This document shows positions 8,496-17,350 of a stretch of DNA of 31,214 bases, piece by piece. Origin of the DNA: a virus; IMG/VR virus record IMGVR_UViG_3300020417_000123, positions 1 through 31,214 of that record. One strand, given 5' to 3'. Below the pieces are notes generated by a model that worked only from the letters and a program-made list of their open reading frames with translations, had not been told where the DNA came from and did not search any database. How positions within the stretch are numbered: the stretch's first letter is position 1; each line of letters opens with the position of its first letter. A program made the translations under genes and the position numbers.

Positions 8496-9440
8496 ATGGC
8501 GAATAGTTTAAATACACCAATTACAAGCACCTATGCTGGTGAGTTTGCGGGGAAATACCTGTCAGCAGCTTTATTGAGTGCTAACACAATTGATAAAGGC
8601 GGAATAGAAGTTATGCCTAATATCAAATATAAGTCAACAATGAAGAAAGTTGCAACTGCATCATCTGTTATAGGTAATGCTGCTTGTGATTTTTCTGGAA
8701 CTGCTGACCAAGTAACATTAACTGAGAGATTATTACAACCAGAAGAATTTCAAGTAAACCTTGAGTTTTGCAAGCAAGATTTCCAATCAGATTGGGAAGC
8801 TGCTCAAATGGGATATTCTGCATTTGATAAAATGCCACCTAAATTTTCAGATTTCATTATTGGCCACGTAGCTGGTTTAGTAGCTGAAAAAACTGAGCAA
8901 AACATTTGGCAAGGTGTTACAGCCAACGCTGGAGAATTTGATGGATTAGTTACTTTAGCTTTAGCTGATGGTGATGTTATTGATGTAGCATCTCACGCTG
9001 CTGTTACTGCTGCTAACGTAATTGATAAATTAGGTTCTATTGTTGATGCAGTACCTTCTGCACTTTACAACAAAGAAGATTTACACATTTACGTATCACA
9101 AAACATTGCAAGAGCTTATGTAAGAGCTTTAGGTGGTTTTGCTACTTCAATTGGTGCTGCTGGTACTGATTCAAAAGGTACACAATGGTATAACGCTGGT
9201 GGACAACTATCTTTTGATGGTGTGAAAATCTTCGTTGCTAACGGTTTAGCTGATGATACTGCAATGGCTGCTCAAAAATCTAACTTATACTTTGGAACTG
9301 GTTTATTATCAGATATGAATGAAGTTAAAGTATTAGATATGGCTGACCTTGACGGTTCACAAAATGTCAGAGTAATAATGAGATTTACTTCTGGAGTACA
9401 ATACGGAATAGGTTCTGATATAGTTTTATACCACGCCTAA
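8496..9440 (+). CDS. Major capsid protein
   Basis: A 314-aa protein with codons richer in G+C and C-ending synonyms (for example caC, taC, aaC) than neighbours, as often seen for the most abundant product. Landmarks are an N-terminal arm (ANSLNTPITSTYAGEFAGKY), a central EKTEQNIWQGVTANAGEFDG segment, and a C-terminal region with KSNLYFGTGLLSDMNEVKV and GSQNVRVIMRFTSGVQYGIG. This layout is one I recognise from Bacteroidota phage capsids. An HK97 fold is assumed, not shown. It is preceded by scaffold and protease and followed by a hairpin that may limit read-through. Confidence 0.85.
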   Translation: MANSLNTPITSTYAGEFAGKYLSAALLSANTIDKGGIEVMPNIKYKSTMKKVATASSVIGNAACDFSGTADQVTLTERLLQPEEFQVNLEFCKQDFQSDWEAAQMGYSAFDKMPPKFSDFIIGHVAGLVAEKTEQNIWQGVTANAGEFDGLVTLALADGDVIDVASHAAVTAANVIDKLGSIVDAVPSALYNKEDLHIYVSQNIARAYVRALGGFATSIGAAGTDSKGTQWYNAGGQLSFDGVKIFVANGLADDTAMAAQKSNLYFGTGLLSDMNEVKVLDMADLDGSQNVRVIMRFTSGVQYGIGSDIVLYHA

Positions 9441-9455
9441 TAATTAATTAATAAC

Positions 9456-9475
9456 AGGGGGCTGAAATGCTCCCT
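9456..9475 (+). terminator. Hairpin after major capsid gene (attenuator-like)
   Basis: AGGGGGC and GCTCCCT pair around the loop TGAAAT, with one G-U pair. Only a short, mixed T stretch follows (TTAATTT), so this is a weak terminator, an attenuator, or a 3'-end stabiliser of the capsid mRNA. It stands out because it is G+C rich in an A+T rich gap. Confidence 0.5.
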
Positions 9476-9494
9476 TAATTTAAAACAATAACAA

Positions 9495-10043
9495 ATGGCA
9501 TGTGATTTAACGGCTGGTAGAAAAGTACCTTGTAAAGATGTAATTGGCGGTATTGTTAGAGCTTGGTTCTGCGATTTTGGAGAGCTTGGCACTGTAACAA
9601 AAACTGCTGATGAAATTACAGACATGACAGGTACTATAACTCTACTACAATACGATTTAAAAGGTACTAATAGTTTAGAAACTGCTATTACCTCAAGTAG
9701 AGAGAATGGTACAACATTCTTTGAAGAAACATTAACTTTAACACTACCTAAATTATCTAAAGAAGATAATAAGGAATTGAAACTGATGGCTTACGGTAGA
9801 CCTCACGTTTGTGTAGAAGATAGAAACGGAAATTTCTTTTTATGTGGTTTAGAACACGGAATGGAAGTGACTGGTGGAAGTATAGCTACTGGTACAGCTT
9901 TTGGTGACTTAAGCGGTTATTCATTAACGCTAACAGGGCAAGAATTAGAACCAGCTAATTTTATTGCTGGTGGTACTTCTGCTGACCCTCTTGCTGGAAT
10001 GAGTTCTGCAACTGTAACAGTTACTGTAGGTACAAATAGTTAA
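9495..10043 (+). CDS. Probable major tail tube protein
   Basis: A 182-aa protein starting with ACDLTAGRKVPCKDVIGGIV. Residues 35-100 show paired strands (ENGTTFFEETLTLTLPKLSK). Residues about 100-155 read NGNFFLCGLEHGMEVTGGS and FGDLSGYSLTLTGQELEPAN, a pattern I associate with tail tube proteins of Bacteroidota siphophages. Like the capsid gene it is followed by a strong hairpin and has its own A-rich leader, as expected for an abundant virion protein. It is separated from the rest of the tail genes. If not the tube, it would be a capsid decoration protein. Confidence 0.6.
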   Translation: MACDLTAGRKVPCKDVIGGIVRAWFCDFGELGTVTKTADEITDMTGTITLLQYDLKGTNSLETAITSSRENGTTFFEETLTLTLPKLSKEDNKELKLMAYGRPHVCVEDRNGNFFLCGLEHGMEVTGGSIATGTAFGDLSGYSLTLTGQELEPANFIAGGTSADPLAGMSSATVTVTVGTNS

Positions 10044-10093
10044 AAAAGACGCGATTAATATAATTGTGTGATTCATAATATATAGTTTGATTG

Positions 10094-10124
10094 AGGGGTG
10101 GAAGTGATTAGCCACCCCTTTTTT
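10094..10124 (+). terminator. Rho-independent terminator after tube-like gene
   Basis: AGGGGTGG (10094-10101) pairs perfectly with CCACCCCT (10112-10119) around a 10-base loop, followed by a run of six T (10119-10124). This is the clearest intrinsic terminator in the structural block. It closes the protease-scaffold-capsid-tube unit. Confidence 0.88.
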
Positions 10125-10135
10125 ATTAAAAAAAT

Positions 10136-10489
10136 ATGCAAATATTAACTACAAGTGGCACACGAATTATTAACTTTATACCAAGAGAAACAATAACTGG
10201 TAGTAAAACTTATAAATTAGTGATAAAATCAGAAGCTCAAAATAAAGTTATAGCAACAGATAATGATGCAACATTTTCTGAGCTGGATTACTATTATCAA
10301 TATTCAACTACTCAAGCATTAATTGAAAATAATTACTATACAATTACAATCACCAATACAACAGACAACGCAATAATTTTTAAAGATAAAATGTACTGTT
10401 CTGACCAAACACTTTCAGATTATGAAATTTCAAATGGTGTTTATATAGAACAAAGTACAGGAGATAACAACTTTGTATATTATGGATAA
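10136..10489 (+). CDS. 117-aa conserved-looking phage protein, unknown function
   Basis: The protein is beta-rich, with alternating hydrophobic residues (FIPRETITGSKTYKLVIKSE; YYTITITNTTDNAIIFKDKM). It has a single compact domain, no signal peptide and no membrane segment. It sits between the terminator after the tube gene and the portal, overlapping the portal start by eight bases. The shape suggests a small beta-sandwich such as a capsid decoration or neck protein, but no family motif decides this. Confidence 0.65.
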   Translation: MQILTTSGTRIINFIPRETITGSKTYKLVIKSEAQNKVIATDNDATFSELDYYYQYSTTQALIENNYYTITITNTTDNAIIFKDKMYCSDQTLSDYEISNGVYIEQSTGDNNFVYYG

Positions 10490-12278
10490 TCTACACTTAA
10501 TACAACTTAATCAATATGAACGGCCTACTATTACAGAAGAACGTAATAAAAATTATGTATCAATAGGCGATAACAATGACTACTATCAAAACTTGATAGA
10601 TTGCTACATGGATAGCACTACAAATCAAGCGGTAATAAATGGCGTTGTTAATCAAATATATGGCAAAGGTTTAGATGCTACTGATTCTAATAAAAAACCA
10701 GAACAGTATGCACAAATGAAAAGTTTAATTAAAAATGATTGCTTAAGAAAAGTTTGTCAAGATTTAAAACTATTAGGAGAAGCAAGTTTTCAAGTAACAT
10801 ACACAGGTAATAAAATATCAGCTATTACACACTTTCCTCGTGAAACTTTAAGAGCTGAAAAGATGAATGATAAAGGTGAGATAAAGAATTATTATTATGC
10901 ACCTGATTGGAGTAAAGTACAAAGAAATAGTAAATTAAAAAAGTTTCCTGTATTTGGTAGTGGCGCACAAAATGAAATTTATATTGTAAAAAGATATGTT
11001 ACTGGATTTTACTACTATTCACCAGCAGATTATAATACTGCTTATGCTACATTAGAAAGTGAAATATCTGGTTACTTAATTAATATGACACAAAACTCTT
11101 TTAGTGGCACAAAGGTGGTTAATTTTAATAATGGCGTGCCAGATAGAGAAAAACAATTAGCTATTAAGAATGATGTAATGCAAAAGCTAACTGGTAGCTA
11201 TGGTGAAAAGGTAATTGTTGCATTTAACAATAATGCAGAAAGTAAAACAACTGTTGAAGATATACCACTTGATAATGCACCTCAGCACTACGAATATTTA
11301 AGTTCTGAATGTTCTAAAAAAATAATGCTTACACATCGTGTTACTTCGCCTTTATTAATTGGTTTAAGAGATGGAAATAATGGTTTAGGTAATAATGCAG
11401 ATGAGATACAAAATGCAAGTAGATTGTTTAATAATGTTGTTATACAACCTTATCAAAACTTGCTTATTGATTCTATTGATGAAATGTTAGCTGTTAATGA
11501 TATTAGTTTAAATCTATATTTTAAAACTATTGAGCCACTTGAGTTTATGGACTTAGAAGATATTGATAATGCTGAGGTAGAAGAAGAGCAAACAGGAATA
11601 AAAGATGAGGAAACTGAATTAGAATTAATGGCTGCTAATTCTAAAAGAACTGCTTTAGATGAATTAATTGATTTAGGTATTGATGAAGAGGAATTATTAA
11701 AAGATTATGAAATGGTTCATAGTGCTGAAGTTGATTATGATTTAGAAGAAGAACTTGATTTTGTAGTAACAGAAATAAATAAAACATCTAAAAAAGAGTT
11801 TGCAAGTACAGGTAGTGCTAAACCATATAGAGAGAGTGAACAAGATGGAACTTCTAAAAAGAAAACAGAAGAAGGTACTGAGTTTTTAGTTAGATATATG
11901 TATGAAGCAGCACCTAATCCAGCAAGTAGCTCAAGAACATTTTGCGATAAAATGATGGCTGCTAAAAAAGTATATAGAAAAGAAGATATTATTGAGATGG
12001 GTAAAAAACCTGTAAATGCTGGTTTTGGTAAAGGTGGTTCTGACACATATTCAATCTGGCTTTACAAAGGCGGTGCGAGATGCAACCATAGGTGGACACG
12101 TAAACTGTATGCAAGAAAAGGTGGTAGAAGTTTAGGCGAAGCAATAAGTACAACACAAGCTATTAAAAGAGGTTTTAGACCAGAAACTAACGCAAAGAAA
12201 GTATCTATTGCACCAAAAAATATGAAGTATGCTGGCTATACTGCTGCATATTGGAATAAAAAAGGATTTGTAAAATGA
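10482..12278 (+). CDS. Portal protein with C-terminal extension
   Basis: A 598-aa protein using the ATG at 10482. A TTG nine bases earlier is less likely. Residues 1-340 read as a portal: ITEERNKNYVSIGDNNDYYQ, INGVVNQIYGKGLDA, a DLKLLGEASFQVTYTG segment and LTHRVTSPLLIGLRDGNNGL, as in Bacteroidota phage portals. Residues 365-425 are acidic. The C-terminal 150 residues form a separate module (RTFCDKMMAAKKVYRKEDII, NAGFGKGGSDTYSIWLYKGG, ARCNHRWTRKLYARKG) with Cys and His that may bind metal and is found attached to several phage head proteins. The portal is the dodecameric DNA gate. It normally precedes the capsid gene, so its place here is unusual. Confidence 0.82.
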   Translation: MDNLHLIQLNQYERPTITEERNKNYVSIGDNNDYYQNLIDCYMDSTTNQAVINGVVNQIYGKGLDATDSNKKPEQYAQMKSLIKNDCLRKVCQDLKLLGEASFQVTYTGNKISAITHFPRETLRAEKMNDKGEIKNYYYAPDWSKVQRNSKLKKFPVFGSGAQNEIYIVKRYVTGFYYYSPADYNTAYATLESEISGYLINMTQNSFSGTKVVNFNNGVPDREKQLAIKNDVMQKLTGSYGEKVIVAFNNNAESKTTVEDIPLDNAPQHYEYLSSECSKKIMLTHRVTSPLLIGLRDGNNGLGNNADEIQNASRLFNNVVIQPYQNLLIDSIDEMLAVNDISLNLYFKTIEPLEFMDLEDIDNAEVEEEQTGIKDEETELELMAANSKRTALDELIDLGIDEEELLKDYEMVHSAEVDYDLEEELDFVVTEINKTSKKEFASTGSAKPYRESEQDGTSKKKTEEGTEFLVRYMYEAAPNPASSSRTFCDKMMAAKKVYRKEDIIEMGKKPVNAGFGKGGSDTYSIWLYKGGARCNHRWTRKLYARKGGRSLGEAISTTQAIKRGFRPETNAKKVSIAPKNMKYAGYTAAYWNKKGFVK

Positions 12279-12778
12279 GTAAAGCACTATTTGTAACAAG
12301 ACACGATATTTCAGTATTTACTGCTGCTAATGGTAATATAGATAATGATAAGCTGTTACCATTTATAAATCAAGCACAGGATATACATATTCAGAATTAC
12401 TTAGGTACTGATTTATATGTTAAAATACAAAATGAAATAGTTGCTGGTACTTTAGCAAATCCTTATTTAGCTTTGGTAAATGATTACATTAAAAGTATGC
12501 TCTTACATTGGAGTATGGTTGAATACTTACCGTATGCGGGTGTTAATATTTCAAATGGTGGTATATATACTAAAAACCCTGAAAATAGCACAGCATTAAC
12601 AAAAGAACACGTAGATAGCTTAGTAGAAAGAAGCAGAACAACAGCACAGTTTTACACTAATAGATTTATAGATTATATGCAAAACAACGCAGCTGGGTTA
12701 ATACCTGAGTATTATAGTAATTCTCAAGAGGATATGTATCCAGATGATGTTGCAGATTTTGGAGGTTGGGTACTTTAA
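12275..12778 (+). CDS. Head-tail connector-like protein (DUF6712-like)
   Basis: A 167-aa mostly helical protein whose ATG overlaps the portal stop. It resembles DUF6712-type proteins of Bacteroidota phages. The features are LLPFINQAQDIHIQNYLGTD near residues 28-48, then LVNDYIKSMLLHWSMVEYLP, a GGIYTKNPENS loop, and a last helix with RSRTTAQFYTNRFIDYM. These helical proteins follow the portal and are thought to bridge portal and tail, similar to gp6-type adaptors. The role is inferred from position and fold style. Confidence 0.7.
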   Translation: MSKALFVTRHDISVFTAANGNIDNDKLLPFINQAQDIHIQNYLGTDLYVKIQNEIVAGTLANPYLALVNDYIKSMLLHWSMVEYLPYAGVNISNGGIYTKNPENSTALTKEHVDSLVERSRTTAQFYTNRFIDYMQNNAAGLIPEYYSNSQEDMYPDDVADFGGWVL

Positions 12779-12787
12779 AAATATATT

Positions 12788-14047
12788 ATGCCAGATAACA
12801 CAATAAATTGGGGACAAGGTGCAGTAGAAAACACTAATGATTGGGGAAAAGGTAAAACCAATTCTGCTAATAATTGGGGTAAAGTTTATGAAACATCACC
12901 TGCTGGAGATACTAATATTGAGGGTGGTTTAGCACTTTCTATTACTTACTCAGCAAGTGCATATTGTGATGGCATTGGAGATACACCACAACCAACAGTA
13001 GCTGGCAATACTGGTGCTGGTACATTTAGCTCTACATCTGGAATAATATTTGCAGATAGTGGCTCAAATACAAGTAGTTCAACAGGTGTTATTGATGTTG
13101 ATGCTTCTACTGATGGTGCAACTTATGTTATTACATATACAGATACTGATTCAGATACTGCTACTGCAAATGTTACTTTAAATGCTTTAGATAATGCTGC
13201 CTTTGCTTATTCAGCAAGTAGTTATGAGCCAACAGATGCAGACCCAACTCCAACTATTACAGGATTAACAGGTGGAACGTTCAGCGGAACAATTGGTTTA
13301 GTAATTAATTCAACTACTGGAGAAATAGATTTAAGTGCTTCAACTATTGCTACTCATACAATTACTTATGATACTACTTCAAGTGGTTCAAGTGTTTGCC
13401 CAAATACATCTACTCAAACTGTAGAAATTGCTTTAGCTGGTATTGCTAATAATTATAGTATGAACTTTGATGGTTCAAATGATTATATAGATGTTGGAAC
13501 AAGTTTAAAATCTACATTTGATGCCGCAACAACAGCAAGTGTTTCATTATGGTTTAAAGCTAGTAGTATATCATCATCTACAGCTGCTGTTTTGTTTCAG
13601 CAAGAATCAGTTGATGCTGGTGATAATTGGTCATTTGTTATAAGATTTTCTACTTCTGGACAGCTTCAAACTGGAATTAAAGTTGGAAGTACCTTTCCAT
13701 TAGCAACATATACAACAGGTTTAAATACTAGTGTTTGGTATAATGTAGTTTCTGTTTATGAAAGTTCTACTTTAAAACTTTACCTAAATGGAGCTAAAGT
13801 AGCTGAAAACTTATCTACAGGTTCACCGATAGTAACATCATCTAGTAATGCTAAAGCTATAATAGGAGCAACAGCATCACCAAATAGATATTTCAACGGT
13901 CAAATAGATGAAGTAGCAATCTGGAACACAGCTCTAACAGCTACTCAAGTATCTGAGATATACAGCGCAACAGGAACTAATTTAACTAAAGATTTAACCA
14001 CAGTATCAGGTAGCAACTTGGTTTACTGGAATAGAATGGGAGATTAA
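12788..14047 (+). CDS. Tail fibre/adhesin: WG repeats, two Ig-like repeats, one LamG domain
   Basis: A 419-aa protein. Residues 5-35 contain three short repeats (INWGQG, NDWGKG, NNWGK), probably the virion anchor. Residues about 55-135 and 138-215 are two copies of an adhesin-like repeat (tPTIT/GTFS.../GvIDvdaST/YvITY), also seen in Bacteroidota surface proteins. Residues about 220-410 form a LamG/concanavalin-like lectin domain (YSMNFDGSNDYIDVG, SVSLWFKAS, EVAIWNTALTATQVSEIYSA). Such domains bind glycans, so this is likely a receptor-binding or virion-surface protein. It ends in VYWNRMGD. It is closely followed by a second LamG protein and is likely co-transcribed with it. Confidence 0.78.
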   Translation: MPDNTINWGQGAVENTNDWGKGKTNSANNWGKVYETSPAGDTNIEGGLALSITYSASAYCDGIGDTPQPTVAGNTGAGTFSSTSGIIFADSGSNTSSSTGVIDVDASTDGATYVITYTDTDSDTATANVTLNALDNAAFAYSASSYEPTDADPTPTITGLTGGTFSGTIGLVINSTTGEIDLSASTIATHTITYDTTSSGSSVCPNTSTQTVEIALAGIANNYSMNFDGSNDYIDVGTSLKSTFDAATTASVSLWFKASSISSSTAAVLFQQESVDAGDNWSFVIRFSTSGQLQTGIKVGSTFPLATYTTGLNTSVWYNVVSVYESSTLKLYLNGAKVAENLSTGSPIVTSSSNAKAIIGATASPNRYFNGQIDEVAIWNTALTATQVSEIYSATGTNLTKDLTTVSGSNLVYWNRMGD

Positions 14048-14049
14048 TT

Positions 14050-16248
14050 ATGAGCAACTACTATAATAGACAATGGCGTTTGCCTAATGAAGAAAATAAA
14101 AGTAAGGTTTCAAACTATTCTATGGACTTTGATGGGAGTAGTAGAATAGATTGTGGCAATGATATACAAATATTTACAGAATCTCATTCTTATTCTTTTT
14201 GGGTAAAAAAGCCAACTATTTCAGAGGGTTATATATTTGGCTATGGTATAGATTCAGTTATTATTTTTTATAGTGATGGAAGAATTAGATTTTACACAGG
14301 TGGTTTAACTTCTGGAACTGATTTTTATTCTTCTACTTCTTTAAGCACAAACACATGGTATCATATATGTTGTACTTATGAAAAAAATGGAGATAAAAAA
14401 ATATATATAGATGGTAGTTTAGATAATACTATTTCTACAACAGGCACAATACAAACAGGAGGAGTAGGTCTTACAATAGCTGCAAGAAATCTTGGAGGAA
14501 TTATAAGTCACTATTTTACAGGACAACTTGACGGAATGTGTTTATTTAACTACACACTTTCCTCAAGCCAAGTAACAACTCTTTATGGTTCAAGCTCTAC
14601 TGGCATAGGAAACCCAATGAGTTTAAGTCCAAAACCTGTAGCTTACTATCCTTTAGGTGACCAAGATAGTTTTAACGGAGCAGAATATTTGACACCCAAC
14701 TCTTCTCTAAAAGATTATGTTTTTGGTTTTAACGGAATTAATGATTATATAGATTTTGGTAATTTAAGTGTTTTCGAGCCAACTTCAAATTATACTTTTT
14801 CTATTTGGTTTAATTCTGGTTCTTATGTTTACAAAACTCTTTTTGGCGATACCAGTAATGCGTTTGCTCAAGGTATACTTGCTTTACTTCGTAGTTCGTC
14901 AGCTTTAGATTATTACCATAATACAACTTCAACATATAAAACACTTACTTTAAGTTTAACAGATTTTCCTGTAAATACTTGGCATAATTTAACTATTACT
15001 TGGTCAGCATCAACAGGCATTCTTAGAGGTTTTATAGATGGAAAATTTAATGCTCAACTAACTGGAGTTAATGATGTTGAATGGGGTAATATTTCGTTAG
15101 AACTTGGGAGGTATTATAATACATTTTATTATGATAGTAAACTTTCTAATTTTGTTATGTGGGATGCTACTCTAACAGATGGTTTTTCTGGAACTCCTAC
15201 TGCTGGAGATGTTGCTGGTGGACAAGTTGCCGAAGTTTATAATAATGGAACTCCTCAAACTACTATAACTGGCACACCTATTGGTTGGTGGAAATTAGAT
15301 GCTTCTGCTACTTTTGATGGTTCTAACTGGTCTATCCCTGATTCAAGTTCTAATTCTAATAATGGTACAATGTATGGTTCAGTAGCCACGCTACCAGCAG
15401 CACTACAGCAATCAGATTTAAGTTTTACAAGTGGTTACTCTCCTTATGCTTTGGATTTTGATGGAACAGATGATTATATAAATTGTGGTAATGATAGTAG
15501 TTTAGTACCAAGTTCATTAACTATTAGTTTGTGGTTTAAAACAAGTGGCTCAGCAAGCGCAATTCCAAGATTACTTAATAAAAGTTATGGTGGCTCTCCT
15601 TATGATTCATATTTTATTAGAATAAATAATGGTGTTCTAAATTTTAAAATTGGCGTTTCTTCTGCAAGTGTTCAAATAGCTGGAACAACAAATGTAGTAG
15701 ATGGAAATTGGCACAATGTTATTGGAACTTATGATGGTTCACAATTGAAACTATATTTAGATGGTAATTCAGAAGCAACCCCAGTAAGTGAAACAAGAGC
15801 AATTATAGAAAACACTTCTTATAATTTAACTCTTGGTTGTGAGCTTGGTGCTTATGGTTTTAGCTGGGCTTTTACAGGTTCTATGTCAAATGCATCTCTC
15901 TGGAACACTGCTTTAACATCTGCACAAGTAACAGAAATTTATAATGAGGGTGTACCATCTAATCTTAATAATCATAGTGCATATTCAAACTTAGTAAGCT
16001 GGTGGCAGTTAGGAAGTAATAGTTCTTTTAATACTAACTGGACTGTATTAGATGAAAAAGGGAGTAATGATGGAACATCTGTAAATATGGCTGAGGATGA
16101 TATTGTAGATGGTGTTGGAAGCTATGCTAATGGAACAAGCTCTGGAATGGGTGGAGATGAAGTTATTGGTGATGCACCTTACAGCACAGCAAATTCTCTA
16201 TCAGTGAATATGGATGTACTTGACAGAACAGAAGACACACCAGCGTGA
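14050..16248 (+). CDS. Tail fibre/adhesin with three LamG domains
   Basis: A 732-aa protein starting two bases after the upstream adhesin. Three LamG-type lectin domains lie at about residues 20-190, 225-425 and 465-640. Each opens with F-D/N-G-x-x-D/R-I-D/N-x-G and closes with a W/F-x-x-x-L-T/S-x-x-Q-V-T motif. The third is closest to the LamG of the previous gene (LWNTALTSAQVTEIYNEG). The last 90 residues (VSWWQLGSNSSFN to NSLSVNMDVLDRTEDTPA) match a C-terminus I know from marine phage fibre proteins. A role in binding host surface glycans is inferred from the lectin domains. The internal repeats make the gene prone to recombination. Confidence 0.78.
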   Translation: MSNYYNRQWRLPNEENKSKVSNYSMDFDGSSRIDCGNDIQIFTESHSYSFWVKKPTISEGYIFGYGIDSVIIFYSDGRIRFYTGGLTSGTDFYSSTSLSTNTWYHICCTYEKNGDKKIYIDGSLDNTISTTGTIQTGGVGLTIAARNLGGIISHYFTGQLDGMCLFNYTLSSSQVTTLYGSSSTGIGNPMSLSPKPVAYYPLGDQDSFNGAEYLTPNSSLKDYVFGFNGINDYIDFGNLSVFEPTSNYTFSIWFNSGSYVYKTLFGDTSNAFAQGILALLRSSSALDYYHNTTSTYKTLTLSLTDFPVNTWHNLTITWSASTGILRGFIDGKFNAQLTGVNDVEWGNISLELGRYYNTFYYDSKLSNFVMWDATLTDGFSGTPTAGDVAGGQVAEVYNNGTPQTTITGTPIGWWKLDASATFDGSNWSIPDSSSNSNNGTMYGSVATLPAALQQSDLSFTSGYSPYALDFDGTDDYINCGNDSSLVPSSLTISLWFKTSGSASAIPRLLNKSYGGSPYDSYFIRINNGVLNFKIGVSSASVQIAGTTNVVDGNWHNVIGTYDGSQLKLYLDGNSEATPVSETRAIIENTSYNLTLGCELGAYGFSWAFTGSMSNASLWNTALTSAQVTEIYNEGVPSNLNNHSAYSNLVSWWQLGSNSSFNTNWTVLDEKGSNDGTSVNMAEDDIVDGVGSYANGTSSGMGGDEVIGDAPYSTANSLSVNMDVLDRTEDTPA

Positions 16249-16273
16249 AGTTAATAATATTAAATAAATAAAA

Positions 16274-16522
16274 ATGAATAATAGAACATATATAATTTGT
16301 AATTTATCAGATAGCAACCTTGTCTTGTTTTCACAAGTAAATCAGAGTTCTGCTCAATCTGTTAGAAGAAATTTAGCTAATACACAAATGGTTTTAAGTT
16401 ACCAAGTTGAACCAAGTTTTATAACTGATGGAAGTTTAACACCTTTAGGAACATATAATCATAGTGAAATATTAGAGATTTTAGCGGGTAGTGATTGGAG
16501 TGAACCAATGCCTGAAGAATGA
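16274..16522 (+). CDS. 82-aa tail-fibre-associated small protein
   Basis: A short protein just downstream of the fibre genes: YIICNLSDSNLVLFSQVNQS, then VRRNLANTQMVLSYQVEPSF and a C-terminal helix NHSEILEILAGSDWSEPMPE. I recognise this arrangement (an F-S-Q-V-x-x-x-S start, a central strand, an H-x-E-I-L helix ending near W) from small proteins next to fibre genes in marine phages, where it is uncharacterised. It has no membrane segment. The stop overlaps the next ATG. Confidence 0.7.
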   Translation: MNNRTYIICNLSDSNLVLFSQVNQSSAQSVRRNLANTQMVLSYQVEPSFITDGSLTPLGTYNHSEILEILAGSDWSEPMPEE

Positions 16523-16848
16523 ATTATTTAAAGAGTGTAAGAATGGATGACCACAGTATTTTAATGGCCGTAAGTGCTATTATAGGAGCATTAGGAATTA
16601 AGGAAGTTTGGGGTTTAGTATCTAAAAAAATGGATATTGGAGCAACTAAATCTGAAAGAAAATTTAGTGTATATTCACAAAACATAGAAGCACTTACAAA
16701 TAAAATTACAGAACTTGAAGCAAAGATTGAAGTATTAATTACTGAGAATACACAACTATTAGTTAAGGTCGCAAGAATGGAAGAGAAGTTAATACTTAAT
16801 GCAAAACGCAGAGTAAAATCTAAAATTAAAAAAGATGAGAAAAGTTAA
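16519..16848 (+). CDS. Membrane-anchored coiled-coil protein of the lysis block
   Basis: A 109-aa protein. Residues about 12-32 (ILMAVSAIIGALGIKEVWGL) form one membrane helix. Residues 55-95 are a coiled coil (IEALTNKITELEAKIEVLIT) and the C-terminus is very basic (KRRVKSKIKKDEKS). It overlaps the fibre-associated gene by four bases and the amidase by 14. The topology and position suit a holin-like or spanin-like accessory protein, but no family motif decides. A clear two-helix holin candidate lies further downstream. Confidence 0.7.
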   Translation: MNYLKSVRMDDHSILMAVSAIIGALGIKEVWGLVSKKMDIGATKSERKFSVYSQNIEALTNKITELEAKIEVLITENTQLLVKVARMEEKLILNAKRRVKSKIKKDEKS

Positions 16849-17350
16849 TAAAATAGTTATACATTGTACCGCTACAAAAGAAGGTAACAATGTAAGCCCA
16901 GCTACTATAAAAAAGTGGCATTTAAATCGCGGTTTTTCAGATATAGGTTATCATTATATTATTGGTATCGAGGGTAAAATAAATGCCGGTAGACCAGTAT
17001 CAAGAGCTGGAGCGCACGTTAAGAACGGTAATAGCACAAGTATTGGAATAGCATATACTGGTGGCTTAGATTCTAACGGAAAAGCGAAAGATACAAGAAC
17101 AGATGCACAAAAAGCATCATTAATTAAAATACTTAAAGTATTAAAAAACATTTATCCACAAGCAAGTATTCATGGCCATAGAGATTATTCTCCTGATAAA
17201 GATGGCGATGGAGTAGAGGAACACGAGTTTATGAAGCAATGCCCGTGCTATAATGCAGAATTAGAATATTTAGATTTACAACCAAAATCATTCAAACCAA
17301 AAACAAAAAAAGTAAAGGATAAATTAAATGGAAAAAAACAATCAAACTAA
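16835..17350 (+). CDS. N-acetylmuramoyl-L-alanine amidase (endolysin)
   Basis: A 171-aa Amidase_2/T7-lysozyme-type enzyme that cuts the amide bond between MurNAc and L-Ala of peptidoglycan. Visible landmarks are the strand KIVIHCTAT with zinc ligand H10, WHLNRGFSDIGYHYII at 28-43, GIAYTGGLD at 71-79, and GHRDYSPDKDGDG at 114-126 with H115. The segment KQCPC at 134-138 supplies the catalytic Lys134 and zinc ligand Cys136, as in T7 lysozyme. The basic tail (FKPKTKKVKDKLNGKK) may bind the cell wall. There is no signal peptide, so release would need a holin. The gene overlaps both neighbours. Confidence 0.92.
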   Translation: MRKVNKIVIHCTATKEGNNVSPATIKKWHLNRGFSDIGYHYIIGIEGKINAGRPVSRAGAHVKNGNSTSIGIAYTGGLDSNGKAKDTRTDAQKASLIKILKVLKNIYPQASIHGHRDYSPDKDGDGVEEHEFMKQCPCYNAELEYLDLQPKSFKPKTKKVKDKLNGKKQSN

